In this document: positions 18,423 through 25,019 of the stretch, piece by piece | How positions within the stretch are numbered: position 1 is the stretch's first letter | How the letters are laid out: every line of letters begins with the position of its first letter | From: Pseudomonadota bacterium | Lineage (GTDB): Bacteria; Pseudomonadota; Alphaproteobacteria; Sphingomonadales; Sphingomonadaceae | Length of the DNA: 38,104 nt | Assembly: GCA_023390415.1 (NCBI GenBank) | Contig: JAEWCW010000007.1 | Span: 1 to 38,104, forward strand | Direction: 5' to 3' | Translations under genes and position numbers: made by a program | Notes under the pieces: model-generated | The model's input: the letters and a program-made list of their open reading frames with translations, nothing else | Told to the model about the DNA's origin: nothing | The model's database searches: none

Positions 18423-18734
18423 ATGTCGGAAGAGTTGGACATTTTCGACTATCGCGAGATTGACGACGTCATCCACGGCCGTGCCCGGCTCGCCATCATG
18501 GCCTATTTGTCCGGCGCCGGAAGCGCCGACTTCAACACGCTGAAGAAGCGCGCACAGGTCAATGACGGCAATCTTTCGGTGCATCTCGGGAAGCTCGAGG
18601 AAGCGGGCTACATCGATGTCGAGAAGCGCTTCGTCGGCAAAAAGCCGCAGACCCTGTGCCGGCTGAGCGACAAGGGCCGCGAGGCTTGGATCGCCTATAT
18701 CGACCATATCCAGAAGCTGATCGCGGGCGGCTAG
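18423..18734 (+). CDS. Small winged-helix transcriptional regulator
   Basis: This 103-residue protein is a single winged-helix domain of the HTH_27/ArsR-MarR-like type. Helix-turn-helix and wing are visible as ADFNTLKKRAQVNDGNLSVH, LGKLEEAGYIDVEKRFVGKK and TLCRLSDKGREAWIAYIDHI. No effector domain is present, so it probably acts as a dimer whose activity depends on its level or on a partner. ATG 18423 lies two bases after the stop of the membrane protein gene. The palindrome at 17252-17268 is a plausible target site. Confidence 0.88.
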   Translation: MSEELDIFDYREIDDVIHGRARLAIMAYLSGAGSADFNTLKKRAQVNDGNLSVHLGKLEEAGYIDVEKRFVGKKPQTLCRLSDKGREAWIAYIDHIQKLIAGG

Positions 18735-18747
18735 GCGCGCCGCTGAG

Positions 18748-19362
18748 TCATTCCCGGCCGCGCTCCGCGAGCCAGTCAAAGCCGGCGGCCAGGGCGGCGG
18801 CGAGGGCGAGCGATGCGGCGGCGTCGCTGAGATAATGGACATCCTCCAGCACGACCGCGGCAGCAACCGCGAGCGGCGGGAGGATCCAGACCGGCCACAG
18901 TCGCGGCACCAGAAGCACGAGCGGGAAGAACAGGCCGGCAACGAAGGCGACCGTGGTGGCCGGAAACGTATGGCCGGCCGCGAACCAGAGATCCCCGCCC
19001 GCTGCCGCCTCGAACGGCGGCACCCGGCCGAGGCGCGGAGCGGCAACCGCGGCGATGCCCGCCGCGAGCAGCTGCACCAAGCCGACATAGAGGAGGAGAT
19101 AGCCGAGCGGCCGGGTCGAGCTCAGGACGAAAAGCAGCCCGGACGCGATCACCAGCGCCGACGGGATGAGCAGCCCGTCGCCTTCGAGGAGAGCGACCCG
19201 GTCGGTGACGCGAAGGATATCGGCCCAGATCCCACCATGCGCGCGGGCCGCCGTCCAGGGCGCGACCATGAAATCGAGCGCAACCAGCCCGGCTGCGGTC
19301 ACGACCGTGAAGAAGACCGCAACGGTCCACATCGCCGTCAATGCACGGTTCCGCCCCGTCAT
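18748..19362 (-). CDS. PAP2-superfamily membrane protein with a degenerate active site
   Basis: This 204-residue membrane protein has five to six hydrophobic segments and the outline of a PAP2 (phosphatidic acid phosphatase type 2) protein. Motif 2 reads FAAGHTFPATT, with His131 kept but PSGH changed to AAGH. Motif 3 reads VLEDVHYLSD, with His176 and Asp180 kept, but the Ser-Arg pair expected about six residues earlier is absent. Both catalytic histidines therefore remain while the phosphate-binding arginine appears lost. It may be a weakened or altered lipid phosphatase. The ATG at 19360-19362 was chosen to match the first hydrophobic segment. Confidence 0.7.
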   Translation of the reverse strand: MTGRNRALTAMWTVAVFFTVVTAAGLVALDFMVAPWTAARAHGGIWADILRVTDRVALLEGDGLLIPSALVIASGLLFVLSSTRPLGYLLLYVGLVQLLAAGIAAVAAPRLGRVPPFEAAAGGDLWFAAGHTFPATTVAFVAGLFFPLVLLVPRLWPVWILPPLAVAAAVVLEDVHYLSDAAASLALAAALAAGFDWLAERGRE

Positions 19363-19481
19363 CGCTTCATCATGCACTGGCGCGACGTGATCGCAAAGCC
19401 GTGAAATCCGCAGACCGGTCGCGTCGGGGGCTGACAGAGCCGCCGACCATGTCCATGCTGGTCCGACAACGGAGAAGCGCC

Positions 19482-19817
19482 ATGGGTGCAACCGGAAGCT
19501 GCCATTGCGGAGCCGTCAGGATCGAGGCGCCGGCACCGCCCCAATGGGTCGCGTCGTGCAATTGCTCCCTCTGCACCAAGACCGCCTGGCTGGTCGCTTA
19601 CTATCCCGACGGCGCGGTCAAGGTGGAGGGCGAGACGGTGCCCTACATCTGGGGCGACCGGATGATCTCGATCCACCACTGCCCCATCTGCGGCTGCGGG
19701 ACGCATTGGCGCACGCTGGGCGAGGATTTTGGGAGGATGGGCGTGAATGCGCGGTTGTTCGACGGGTTCGATCCGGCGGCGGTGGAGGTGCGGCTCTACG
19801 ACAATCGCCAAAGCTGA
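19482..19817 (+). CDS. GFA (DUF636) family zinc-binding protein
   Basis: This 111-residue protein has the cysteine pattern of the GFA family (formaldehyde-activating enzyme/CENP-V fold): CHC near the start (Cys7, Cys9), CNCSLC (Cys26, Cys28, Cys31) and CPICGCGTHW (Cys67, Cys70, Cys72), which bind two zinc ions. The family includes glutathione-dependent formaldehyde-activating enzyme, but most members have unknown substrates, so no reaction is assigned. ATG 19482 is preceded by GGAG (19471-19474) at seven bases. It converges with the acyl-CoA dehydrogenase gene, with seven bases between stops. Confidence 0.87.
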   Translation: MGATGSCHCGAVRIEAPAPPQWVASCNCSLCTKTAWLVAYYPDGAVKVEGETVPYIWGDRMISIHHCPICGCGTHWRTLGEDFGRMGVNARLFDGFDPAAVEVRLYDNRQS

Positions 19818-19824
19818 GCCGACC

Positions 19825-20967
19825 TCAGATCGACCGCCCCACTACCTCCTTCATGATCTCGTTGGTCCCGCCGAAGATCCGGGTCACGCGCGCGTCGCGC
19901 CAGAGCCGCGCGATCAGATATTCGTTCATGTAGCCGGCGCCGCCGTGGAGCTGAAGGGAGGCGTCGCAGGCCTCCCATTGGAGCTCGGTGTGCCAGAGCT
20001 TGGCGGCCGAGGCCTCGGCGGCGTCGAGCTCGCCTTTCATGTGGCGGGCGATCGCCCAATCGAGATGCGCCCAGCCGACCTGCAGCTTGGCGGCGAGATC
20101 GGCGAGGGTGAAACGGGTGTTCTGGAAATCGAAGACCGTTTGGCCGAAGGCCTTCCTGTCCTTGGTGAACCGAACCGCCTCGTCGAAGGCGCGCTGGGCC
20201 GCCGCCTGGGCCGCGCAGGCGATCGAGAGCCGCTCCTGCGGGAGCTGGTTCATCAGGTAGGCGAAGCCCATCCCCTCCGCGCCGAGGCAGTTGGTGATCG
20301 GCACCCGGACGTCATGGAAGAAGAGCTCGGACGTGTCCTGCGAATGGAAGCCGATCTTGTCGAGATTGCGCCCCCGCGCGAAGCCTTCGCGGTCCGCCTC
20401 GACCAGGATCAAGGAGACGCCCTTGGCGCCCTTGGCCGGATCGGTCTTGGCGACGACGATGACGAGATCGGCATGCTGGCCGTTGGTGATGTAGGTCTTG
20501 GAGCCGTTGACGACATAATGGTTGCCGTCGCGAATCGCGGTGGTGCGCACGCCCTGCAGATCTGAGCCGGCGCCGGGCTCGGTCATCGCGATCGCGGTCG
20601 CGGTCTCGCCCGAGACCATGCGCGGGAGCCACTCGGCCTTCTGCTCCTCCGAGCCGTAGGCGACGATATAATCGGCCACGATGTCCGAATGGAGGGTGAT
20701 GCCTGCGGTCGAGCCGGCATAAGCCAGCTCCTCGTCGATCACCGCGTTGAAGCCGAAATCGAGGCCCGGCCCGCCATATTGTTCCGGCACGGTCGGGCAG
20801 AGCAGGCCCGCCTCCCCCGCCTTGGTCCAGAGTTCGCGGTCGACGATCCCTTCCTCTTCCCAGCGCTCGAGATTGGGCTCGACCTCGCGCGCGATGAAGC
20901 GCCGGACGGAATCGCGGAATTGGTGATGGTCTTCAGTGAAGGCGGAGCGGCGGGCGGTGTCGAGCAT
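19825..20967 (-). CDS. Acyl-CoA dehydrogenase, long-chain/isovaleryl-like
   Basis: This 380-residue FAD enzyme oxidises acyl-CoA to 2-enoyl-CoA. Seen are AMTEPGAGSDLQ (FAD/substrate loop), NGSKTYITNG, QDTSELFFHDVRVP, RKAFGQTVFDFQNTR, and the C-terminal block RVTRIFGGTNEIMKEVVGRS. The catalytic glutamate of the medium-chain group (YEGT) is absent; GGT instead fits enzymes where the base lies on helix G, here probably Glu263 in FDEAVRF. That points to the long-chain or isovaleryl type. The gene stands alone on this strand. Confidence 0.92.
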   Translation of the reverse strand: MLDTARRSAFTEDHHQFRDSVRRFIAREVEPNLERWEEEGIVDRELWTKAGEAGLLCPTVPEQYGGPGLDFGFNAVIDEELAYAGSTAGITLHSDIVADYIVAYGSEEQKAEWLPRMVSGETATAIAMTEPGAGSDLQGVRTTAIRDGNHYVVNGSKTYITNGQHADLVIVVAKTDPAKGAKGVSLILVEADREGFARGRNLDKIGFHSQDTSELFFHDVRVPITNCLGAEGMGFAYLMNQLPQERLSIACAAQAAAQRAFDEAVRFTKDRKAFGQTVFDFQNTRFTLADLAAKLQVGWAHLDWAIARHMKGELDAAEASAAKLWHTELQWEACDASLQLHGGAGYMNEYLIARLWRDARVTRIFGGTNEIMKEVVGRSI

Positions 20968-21038
20968 GTGCGTCCCCGGACGTGGTCGTTCGGGGGAAGG
21001 TTAGTCCGGCGCCCGCCGTCCGGGAAGTGCGCTCCTGC

Positions 21039-21230
21039 TCAGCCCTGGCTTCGGCTGCTCCGATAACGGTTCGCGGCATAGGCCGCGCCAGCCATGGCCG
21101 CGGCTGCGCCGACGCCCATCGCCGCCTTGCTCCAGTTCACGTTCTGGACGGCATCGCTGAAGCGGCCGGTGGAGGGCCGGAAATCCACGTCGCCGCTCTC
21201 GGATTGAAATTGGACATTCTGCCTGGCCAT
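21039..21230 (-). CDS. Small single-span membrane protein, function unknown
   Basis: This 63-residue reading frame has a polar N-terminal half with DVDFRPSTGRFSDAVQNVNW, one Ala/Gly-rich hydrophobic helix (AAMGVGAAAAMAGAAYAA) and a basic tail (NRYRSSRSQG). ACGAGG lies about eight bases before the ATG at 21228-21230. The protein-like composition and ribosome site support a real gene, but no homologue family is recognised. It sits between the acyl-CoA dehydrogenase and PH-domain genes, on the same strand as both. Confidence 0.5.
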   Translation of the reverse strand: MARQNVQFQSESGDVDFRPSTGRFSDAVQNVNWSKAAMGVGAAAAMAGAAYAANRYRSSRSQG

Positions 21231-21286
21231 GTCGGGTCCCTCGTGGTTGGAAGTCGTCGCATCAACGACGCCCCACCCCTCCCGTT

Positions 21287-22759
21287 TCAGCCCGCAGGAC
21301 GAACCGTGCCGGCAAGGCGTTCGGCGCGGCGCGCGGCGGTGAACCGGGCGATCAGCCGCTCGGCAAGCGCCTCGGCGTCGGCGCGCTCGAGATCAACGAT
21401 CGCAAGGCTTCGGCCGGACGGCGCCCCGGCCGTGTCAACCGCCACCGTCGCGAGATGCATGCGGCGCTGGACCGGCCCGGCGACCACCGCGACCGCCTGC
21501 ACCCGTCCCCACGGCATCACTTTCATCCGCCGCTTGAGCAGCCCGTCGGTGACGAACAGCGCGGTCTCCCCCTCGGCATGATAATGGCGGGTCCAGCGCG
21601 CGGCGAAGAGGGCGGCGGCAAGCGCCGCGGCCGCGCCGAGGATCGCCGCGCGTGGCTCCCAGGCCCAGGCGACTCCGAACACGGCGAACGCGAGCAGTCC
21701 CGGGCCGATCCCTCGGCGCAAGATCGAGCGGCGTGGCGAGCGATGCCACTGCTCGATCGTGGCCGGCGCGGGAAAGCCGGTCTCGGCGAGGATCGGCTCT
21801 ACCTCCTCGATCCGGGCGAAAGGCGCTGCAGTCTGGGCGCCGCGCTCCTTGCGATCCGCGCCGAGCGTCTGGAAGGCGAGGCCGTGCCAGCCGAGTGCCC
21901 GCGCCACCAGCCCGCTCTCGATCCGCGCCACCTGCATCCGACGGACCGGGATCACCGTCTCTGAGAACGTGAAAAGCCCCCGCCGGCGGCGGAGGCCGCT
22001 GGCTGCGCGGGTCAGGCGGAAGCCGAAATCGCGCGCCAGGGTCCTGAGGATGCCCGCGAGGAAGCCGGCGAGGACGATCGCGCCGCCCAGCGCCAGGCTG
22101 AATAGCAGCCAGCCGCGCGCGGTCGTCGATTCGATCGTCGACCGAAGCTCGGGCGGCGCGCTGAAGCCCCATTCGTCCAGATTCTGGATGACCGCCGCGA
22201 TCGCCGCGATGAACACCAAAGAGAATTGGAACATGCCGGAAAGGAGCACGCGGCCGATGCTCATCTCGAACAGCACCGGCTCCGCCGCAACTTCCACCGG
22301 CTTTTCCTCCGCAGCGAGGCCCGCCTTGGCGCCGCGGACGAGGTCGCGGATCCGGTGGGCGTCGTCGACCGCGACGGAATCGAGCTGTCCCTCGTCGGCG
22401 CCCGAACTTCCGGTCTCGATCTTGACCAGTGCCAGGCCGAGCAGCCGCGCGAGCAGCTTCCGTTCGATCGCGATGTCCTGCACTCGCTCGAACGGGATCA
22501 CGCGGCGCTGCCGGCTGAGCACGCCCTGCTCGATCACGATCTCGCGCTCGCCGATCCCGTAGCGGAAGCGCGACCAGACGAGGAAGGCGATGACTCCGGC
22601 GACGGCGAAGGCGATCGGGACGAGCAGCAGCACCCGGCCCATGTCGCGCGCCGCAACCGCATAGGCCGCGACGCCGCCCGCGGCCTGGGGCAGCGCCCGA
22701 AGCGTCCGCGTGATCAGTGTGAGCGGGTGGAGCCTTGTGTCCGCGACCGGCTGGGTCAC
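21287..22759 (-). CDS. PH domain-containing membrane protein, YdbT-like
   Basis: This 490-residue protein has about three pairs of hydrophobic segments alternating with bacterial PH (bPH2) domains. The bPH2 pattern appears as YGIGEREIVIEQGVLSRQRR then VIPFERVQDIAIERKLLARL, again as LRRRRGLFTFSETVIPVRRM, and as LKRRMKVMPWGRVQAVAV. It is the large partner of a two-gene pair like Bacillus YdbS/YdbT. The start GTG (22757-22759) overlaps the stop of the small partner by GTGA. The role is thought to be in envelope stress or toxin resistance in Bacillus; it is unproven here. Confidence 0.85.
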   Translation of the reverse strand: MTQPVADTRLHPLTLITRTLRALPQAAGGVAAYAVAARDMGRVLLLVPIAFAVAGVIAFLVWSRFRYGIGEREIVIEQGVLSRQRRVIPFERVQDIAIERKLLARLLGLALVKIETGSSGADEGQLDSVAVDDAHRIRDLVRGAKAGLAAEEKPVEVAAEPVLFEMSIGRVLLSGMFQFSLVFIAAIAAVIQNLDEWGFSAPPELRSTIESTTARGWLLFSLALGGAIVLAGFLAGILRTLARDFGFRLTRAASGLRRRRGLFTFSETVIPVRRMQVARIESGLVARALGWHGLAFQTLGADRKERGAQTAAPFARIEEVEPILAETGFPAPATIEQWHRSPRRSILRRGIGPGLLAFAVFGVAWAWEPRAAILGAAAALAAALFAARWTRHYHAEGETALFVTDGLLKRRMKVMPWGRVQAVAVVAGPVQRRMHLATVAVDTAGAPSGRSLAIVDLERADAEALAERLIARFTAARRAERLAGTVRPAG

Positions 22760-23241
22760 GCCAGATCCTCGCGGATCCGGGCCCGGACATGGTCGCGCAT
22801 CCGCTCCGCCTCCTCGGCATCGAGGCCCGGGAGCAGGGTCGCGGCCGATCGGGTGCCGGCAGTATGGAGGACGAGACTGGCGAGTCCGCACTGGCGCTGA
22901 AGCGGACCGCGGACGATGTCCGTATGCTGCACCCGCCCGAACGGGACGATGGTCGAGGCGCGGATGAGGAGACCGGAATGGATGCGCAGCTCCTCCTCAT
23001 CCATCCGATAGCCCCAGGCCCGATAGCGGCGCTTCGGGATCCACAGAAACAGCAGGATCGCGAGGACGAGCGCCGCTCCCGCGATGAGCCCGAACGAGCC
23101 CTTGGTCTCGCGGCTGACGATCAGGTCCGCGAAGGCCGCAGCGCCGGTGATCGCGAGGCCGAACAAGCCCGTGCGCAGCCGCAGCAACTTCACCTGCCGC
23201 GGATCCAGCGCCCGCATTCCCTCGCCATGCGTGATTGCCAA
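22756..23241 (-). CDS. PH domain-containing membrane protein, YdbS-like
   Basis: This 161-residue protein has two hydrophobic segments (about residues 25-42 and 50-67) followed by one bPH2 domain with MDEEELRIHSGLLIRASTIV and PFGRVQHTDIVRGPLQRQCG. Its size and layout match the YdbS half of the YdbS/YdbT pair, and the large partner follows with a four-base overlap. The ATG at 23239-23241 is used; an internal ATG eight codons later is possible. It diverges from the PAP2 gene at 23337. Confidence 0.85.
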   Translation of the reverse strand: MAITHGEGMRALDPRQVKLLRLRTGLFGLAITGAAAFADLIVSRETKGSFGLIAGAALVLAILLFLWIPKRRYRAWGYRMDEEELRIHSGLLIRASTIVPFGRVQHTDIVRGPLQRQCGLASLVLHTAGTRSAATLLPGLDAEEAERMRDHVRARIREDLA

Positions 23242-23304
23242 GCGCGCCCTCCCCTGCTTTCAGGCGCGACAGTAAAGCGCTCGACCGGCCGGAGGAAGGA
23301 CCGA

Positions 23305-23337
23305 ATGACGCCGTCTCACGTTACCGTGCCTCGCTGA
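23305..23337 (+). CDS. Possible ten-codon leader peptide coupled to the PAP2 gene
   Basis: A strong ribosome site GGAGGAAGG (23291-23299) precedes ATG 23305, but this frame encodes only MTPSHVTVPR before TGA (23335-23337). The last base of that stop is the first base of the PAP2 start codon (TGATG). The PAP2 start itself has no good ribosome site. Ribosomes finishing the short frame could re-initiate on PAP2. Coding status is unproven; a chance arrangement or a different PAP2 start cannot be excluded. Confidence 0.35.
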   Translation: MTPSHVTVPR

Positions 23338-23969
23338 TGCCGTTCGTCCTCTTCTCGCTGATCGTCGCCTGGACGGTGATGCTGCTCTTCGGCGGCCTCG
23401 ATTTCGACAATGCGCTGCTTCTCACCCTCTATGCGGGGGACAAGCCGAACCTCGCGCTCGCCGCGCGGATCGTCACCGAGGCGGGCGGCTACCGGGTGCT
23501 GATCGCGGCCACGGCAGCAGGCGCCGCCTGGCTCCTCTATCGGCGCCGAATCCGCGCCGCTCTGCTCCTCCTCGGGATCACCCTCGGCGGCCGCATGCTG
23601 GTCGAGGCGCAGAAGGTCTGGACCGATCGGCTGCGCCCCGGCGATCAGGAGCATCTCGTCCAGGTCCAGAGCCTCGCCTTCCCAAGCGGCCACGCCGCCA
23701 ATTCGACCATCGTTTGGCTGAGCCTCGCCTTGCTCCTGACTGACGGCGGCGCGAAAAGGGCCGCGGCCTTGTGGGCTGCGGTCTGGATCGCGATCCTGGT
23801 CGGTGTCAGCCGGCTGATGCTCGGGGTCCATTGGCCGAGCGACGTCGTCGGGGGCTGGGCGTTCGGCCTCTTCTGGACGCTCGCTTTGCTCCGCCTGTCG
23901 GGCCACGACGTCTCGGACGGAACGCCGCCGGTTCCCCGCCATTCTCCGCGCGAAGGAGAAGCGACATGA
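23337..23969 (+). CDS. PAP2-family phosphatase
   Basis: This 210-residue integral membrane protein has an intact PAP2 active site: KVWTDRLRP (Lys93 to Arg100-Pro101), PSGH (116-119) and SRLMLGVHWPSD (Ser158, Arg159, His165, Asp169). Such enzymes dephosphorylate lipid phosphates such as phosphatidic acid or undecaprenyl diphosphate on the outer face of the inner membrane. Its stop overlaps the next start (ATGA). The ATG 23337 is the only good start in this frame and appears coupled to a ten-codon upstream frame. Confidence 0.9.
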   Translation: MPFVLFSLIVAWTVMLLFGGLDFDNALLLTLYAGDKPNLALAARIVTEAGGYRVLIAATAAGAAWLLYRRRIRAALLLLGITLGGRMLVEAQKVWTDRLRPGDQEHLVQVQSLAFPSGHAANSTIVWLSLALLLTDGGAKRAAALWAAVWIAILVGVSRLMLGVHWPSDVVGGWAFGLFWTLALLRLSGHDVSDGTPPVPRHSPREGEAT

Positions 23970-24226
23970 TTGACCGCAACGACCGCGGCACGGACCGCGC
24001 CGAGACCGCACAGCAGACCGACGACAGCGACCTGCTCGAGTCGATGGAAGACGCGCCGGGCCACGGCAACCGATCGGGCCACAATATCGCGCACGACATC
24101 GCGACCCGCGACGAACTGAAGCAGGCCGTCGGCGACCCCTCCGTCACCCGAGTCCGCGACAGCGACAAGCCGGAGCAGGCCAATTTGCCGCGCTTCAACG
24201 AGGGCAATCACAAGCTGAACCCCTGA
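23966..24226 (+). CDS. Small hydrophilic protein of unknown function
   Basis: This 86-residue protein is strongly polar and probably disordered in its first half (DRNDRGTDRAETAQQTDDSD), with the more ordered GHNIAHDIATRDELKQAVGD after it. GAAGGAGAA (23952-23960) gives a good ribosome site, and the ATG overlaps the PAP2 stop by four bases, so it is translated with PAP2. No family is recognised. It converges with the DUF938 gene four bases later. Confidence 0.7.
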   Translation: MIDRNDRGTDRAETAQQTDDSDLLESMEDAPGHGNRSGHNIAHDIATRDELKQAVGDPSVTRVRDSDKPEQANLPRFNEGNHKLNP

Positions 24227-24230
24227 GGGG

Positions 24231-24860
24231 TTACGACCTACGGAACACGAGCGTGAGGTTGTTCGCCGGCATCTCGACGACCTCCTCGAGCTCCAGTCCG
24301 TTCAGCCGCGCCTCGGCCTGGACATCCTCCAGCATCCGAAGGCCCCATTCCGGGTTCCGCGCTTTGAGCGACTCGTCGAACGCCTCGTTGCTGGGCGCAG
24401 TCACCACGCCGCCGCGGCGGTATGGGCCATAGAGGATCAGCGGCGCGCCGGGCGCGAGCAGCTTTCCAGCCCCGCGCATCAGCCCCGCGGTCGCGGCCCA
24501 GGGGCTGATATGCACCATATTGATGCAGAGGAGCGCGTCCGCCTCGGCGACTGGCCACTCTGCCGCGCGCGCGTCGAGCGACATGGCCGGGAGCAGGTTG
24601 AGCAAGCCGGCCTCGCTGCGCCAAGCCTCGGTCGAGCCTAGAGCCGCCGGCTCCGGATCGCTCGGCTGCCAAAGCAAGTTCGGGAATTGCCGCGCGAAAT
24701 GGAGAACATGCTCGCCGGTGCCGCTCGCCACCTCGAGCACCAGCCCGCGCGGCGGCAGCACCTCGGCAAGCACCTGGGCAATCGGCCCGGCATTGCGCGC
24801 GACGTGCGGTGCCGACCGGCGCGCGTCGGGGAAATCGTCCAGGCGGCTCGTCGTCATCAT
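24231..24860 (-). CDS. DUF938 family methyltransferase
   Basis: This 209-residue protein has an S-adenosylmethionine-binding Rossmann fold: motif I LVLEVASGTGEHVLHFA, the acidic loop QPSDPEP, then NMVHISPW and LILYGPYRRGG. This combination, with the N-terminal DARRSAPHVARNAGPI, is typical of the DUF938 family. The substrate is unknown. The start is one of two adjacent ATGs at 24860 or 24857. It is divergent from the serine hydrolase gene. Confidence 0.88.
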   Translation of the reverse strand: MMTTSRLDDFPDARRSAPHVARNAGPIAQVLAEVLPPRGLVLEVASGTGEHVLHFARQFPNLLWQPSDPEPAALGSTEAWRSEAGLLNLLPAMSLDARAAEWPVAEADALLCINMVHISPWAATAGLMRGAGKLLAPGAPLILYGPYRRGGVVTAPSNEAFDESLKARNPEWGLRMLEDVQAEARLNGLELEEVVEMPANNLTLVFRRS

Positions 24861-24965
24861 TCCCGGCCTATCGCCTTCCCCGCTTGCCGGGCAAGGTGCC
24901 TGCATCGAGGCCGCGTGAAACCCGACAACGCGCCGTCGCAAATGCAGCCCTGCCTTGACCGCCGA

Positions 24966-24994
24966 TTGCCGTCCGACGCCACCAGTGCTACACT
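24966..24994 (+). promoter_or_regulatory. Predicted promoter of the serine hydrolase gene
   Basis: TTGCCG (24966-24971) and TACACT (24989-24994) are separated by 17 bases, in the sigma-70 arrangement. Transcription would begin near 25001, giving a leader of about 20 bases that contains the ribosome site AGGGGAGG (25005-25012). The -10 lies within the palindrome described next. Confidence 0.5.
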
Positions 24995-25001
24995 TGTAGC
25001 A
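24986..25001. promoter_or_regulatory. BlaI/MecI-type operator
   Basis: TGCTACA and TGTAGCA are perfect inverted repeats with the two-base centre CT. The TACA-N2-TGTA core is that of the BlaI/MecI/CopY family of winged-helix repressors, which control beta-lactamase genes and are released by BlaR1-type proteolysis. It covers the predicted -10 of a serine beta-lactamase-like gene. No blaI or blaR1 gene lies in the window, so the repressor would act from elsewhere. Confidence 0.65.
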
Positions 25002-25019
25002 GTCAGGGGAGGTCGTCGC

